Assembly (NCBI RefSeq): GCF_001445575.1 | Contig: NZ_CP013200.1 | Coordinates: forward strand, 186,001-250,000 | Source of the DNA: Arthrobacter alpinus | GTDB taxonomy: Bacteria > Actinomycetota > Actinomycetes > Actinomycetales > Micrococcaceae | DNA length: 64,000 nt | Direction: 5' to 3' | In this document: piece after piece, positions 63,298-64,000 of the stretch | Layout: the number at the start of each line of letters is the position of its first letter | How positions within the stretch are numbered: position 1 is the first letter of the stretch | The notes under the pieces: model-generated | The model's database searches: none | What the model was told of the DNA's origin: nothing | Seen by the model: only the letters and a program-made list of their open reading frames with translations | Translations under genes and position numbers: made by a program

Positions 63298-64000
63298 TCA
63301 GGCGTCCTGGCGCCAGGAGTTCCACAGCGCAGCGTAAGAACCGTCCTGTGCTAACAGTTCATCGTGCGAGCCGAGCTCCGTGATTCGCCCCTTTTCCACG
63401 ACGGCGACCCGATCGGCGTCGTGCGCGGTGTGCAAACGGTGCGCAATCGCGATCACTGTCCGCCCCGCCAACACAGCACTGAGCGAAAACTCCAGATCAC
63501 GGGCAGCTTGGGGATCAATGAGCGAGGTGGCTTCATCCAGCACGAGTGTGTGCGGATCGGCCAACACCAGCCGCGCCAGCGCCAACTCCTGCGCCTGAGC
63601 CGGCGTCAGCGTGTGCGAACCCGAGCCCACCTCAGTAGCCAAGCCCTTGGGGAGGGCGCGCACCCAAGCCAGGGATCCGACGTCGGCCAATGCCTTTTCG
63701 ATCTCAGCGTCAGTTGCGTTGGCCTTACCCAAGCGGACGTTATCCGCCAGCGTTCCCACAAACACGTGATGTTCCTGAGATACCAGGGCCACCTCGCCAC
63801 GCAATTCATCCAAAGGCCGGTCCACGAGCGGCACCCCGCCCACCGTCACCGAACCGGAGGTGGGGCCGTGGATCCCAGCCAACAACCTGCCCAGCGTCGA
63901 CTTGCCAGCGCCGGAAGGACCCACCATGGCCAGCCGCTCCCCGGGCCGCAGCGTCAGGTCAATGCCGTGCAGAACATTGTGCCCGGGGCGGTAGGCGTAG
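63298..64000 (-). CDS. ABC transporter ATP-binding domain, 5' end outside window
   Basis: The C-terminal nucleotide-binding domain of an ABC exporter-type protein; the frame stays open to the right edge. Walker A is GPSGAGKST, Q-loop VSQEHHV, Walker B TLVLDEATS, H-loop IAHRLH. The signature motif is atypical, LTPAQAQELALAR in place of LSGGQ/RQR. The visible YAYRPGHNVLHGIDLTLRPGE opening is typical of fused membrane-ATPase subunits whose membrane part precedes it. Confidence 0.88.
   Translation of the reverse strand, partial: YAYRPGHNVLHGIDLTLRPGERLAMVGPSGAGKSTLGRLLAGIHGPTSGSVTVGGVPLVDRPLDELRGEVALVSQEHHVFVGTLADNVRLGKANATDAEIEKALADVGSLAWVRALPKGLATEVGSGSHTLTPAQAQELALARLVLADPHTLVLDEATSLIDPQAARDLEFSLSAVLAGRTVIAIAHRLHTAHDADRVAVVEKGRITELGSHDELLAQDGSYAALWNSWRQDA

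Overview
The window is high-GC actinobacterial DNA, most likely from an Arthrobacter-type Micrococcaceae soil bacterium. The evidence is a copper amine oxidase whose active-site residues fall at the numbering of the Arthrobacter globiformis enzyme, a homoprotocatechuate dioxygenase of the Arthrobacter/Brevibacterium type, a RamB-type regulator beside the glyoxylate-shunt genes, RNase J, frequent GTG starts, and short intergenic repeats built on a CGCTCCC(T/G)CAGCG core. I see no rRNA or tRNA gene, CRISPR array, intact insertion sequence or phage. It reads as ordinary chromosome rich in catabolic operons.

Layout. 0-5.4 kb: a truncated SRPBCC-like gene, a divergent MarR regulator/DHA2 exporter pair, and the queuosine-salvage genes tgt and yhhQ separated by repeat and pseudogene debris. 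5.6-9.7 kb: a putative EVE-HNH modified-DNA nuclease, a GNAT-like protein, a hydrolase and an oxidoreductase. 9.8-12.5 kb: two tandem paralogous proteins of unknown function. 12.5-16.7 kb: ketopantoate reductase, a DUF2127 membrane protein, and a LysR/MHS-transporter pair.

16.7-35.6 kb is a catabolic block for aromatic amines and arylacetates. It holds a copper amine oxidase, a FeaR-like AraC regulator, a FeaB-like aldehyde dehydrogenase, an APC permease, IclR and GntR regulators, the homoprotocatechuate meta-cleavage genes (FAH-RraA fusion, hpaE, hpaD, hpaH, hpaI), a succinate-semialdehyde dehydrogenase and a convergent single-component flavin hydroxylase. Together they could take tyramine, dopamine or phenylethylamine-type amines through the aldehyde and arylacetate to 3,4-dihydroxyphenylacetate and then to pyruvate plus succinate. 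35.9-39.1 kb: a kinase/acyl-CoA dehydrogenase/SDR operon resembling a split ACAD11 system. 39.2-42.4 kb: a GIY-YIG protein, a DUF4375-like protein and ramB, which is split by a one-base frameshift.

42.5-45.7 kb: isocitrate lyase and malate synthase. 45.9-48 kb: a DsbA/FrnE-like protein and an HtrA-like protease. 48.1-58.6 kb: a sugar locus with two divergent arms. One arm is ROK, LacI, binding protein and two permeases; the other is isomerase, two Gfo/Idh/MocA dehydrogenases and isomerase. The enzyme set matches an oxidation/elimination/hydration/reduction pathway of the levoglucosan type. 58.7-64 kb: an S4 RNA-binding protein, RNase J, a small membrane protein, a frameshifted LLM-class flavin enzyme with a duplicated 3' fragment, and an ABC ATPase running off the right edge.
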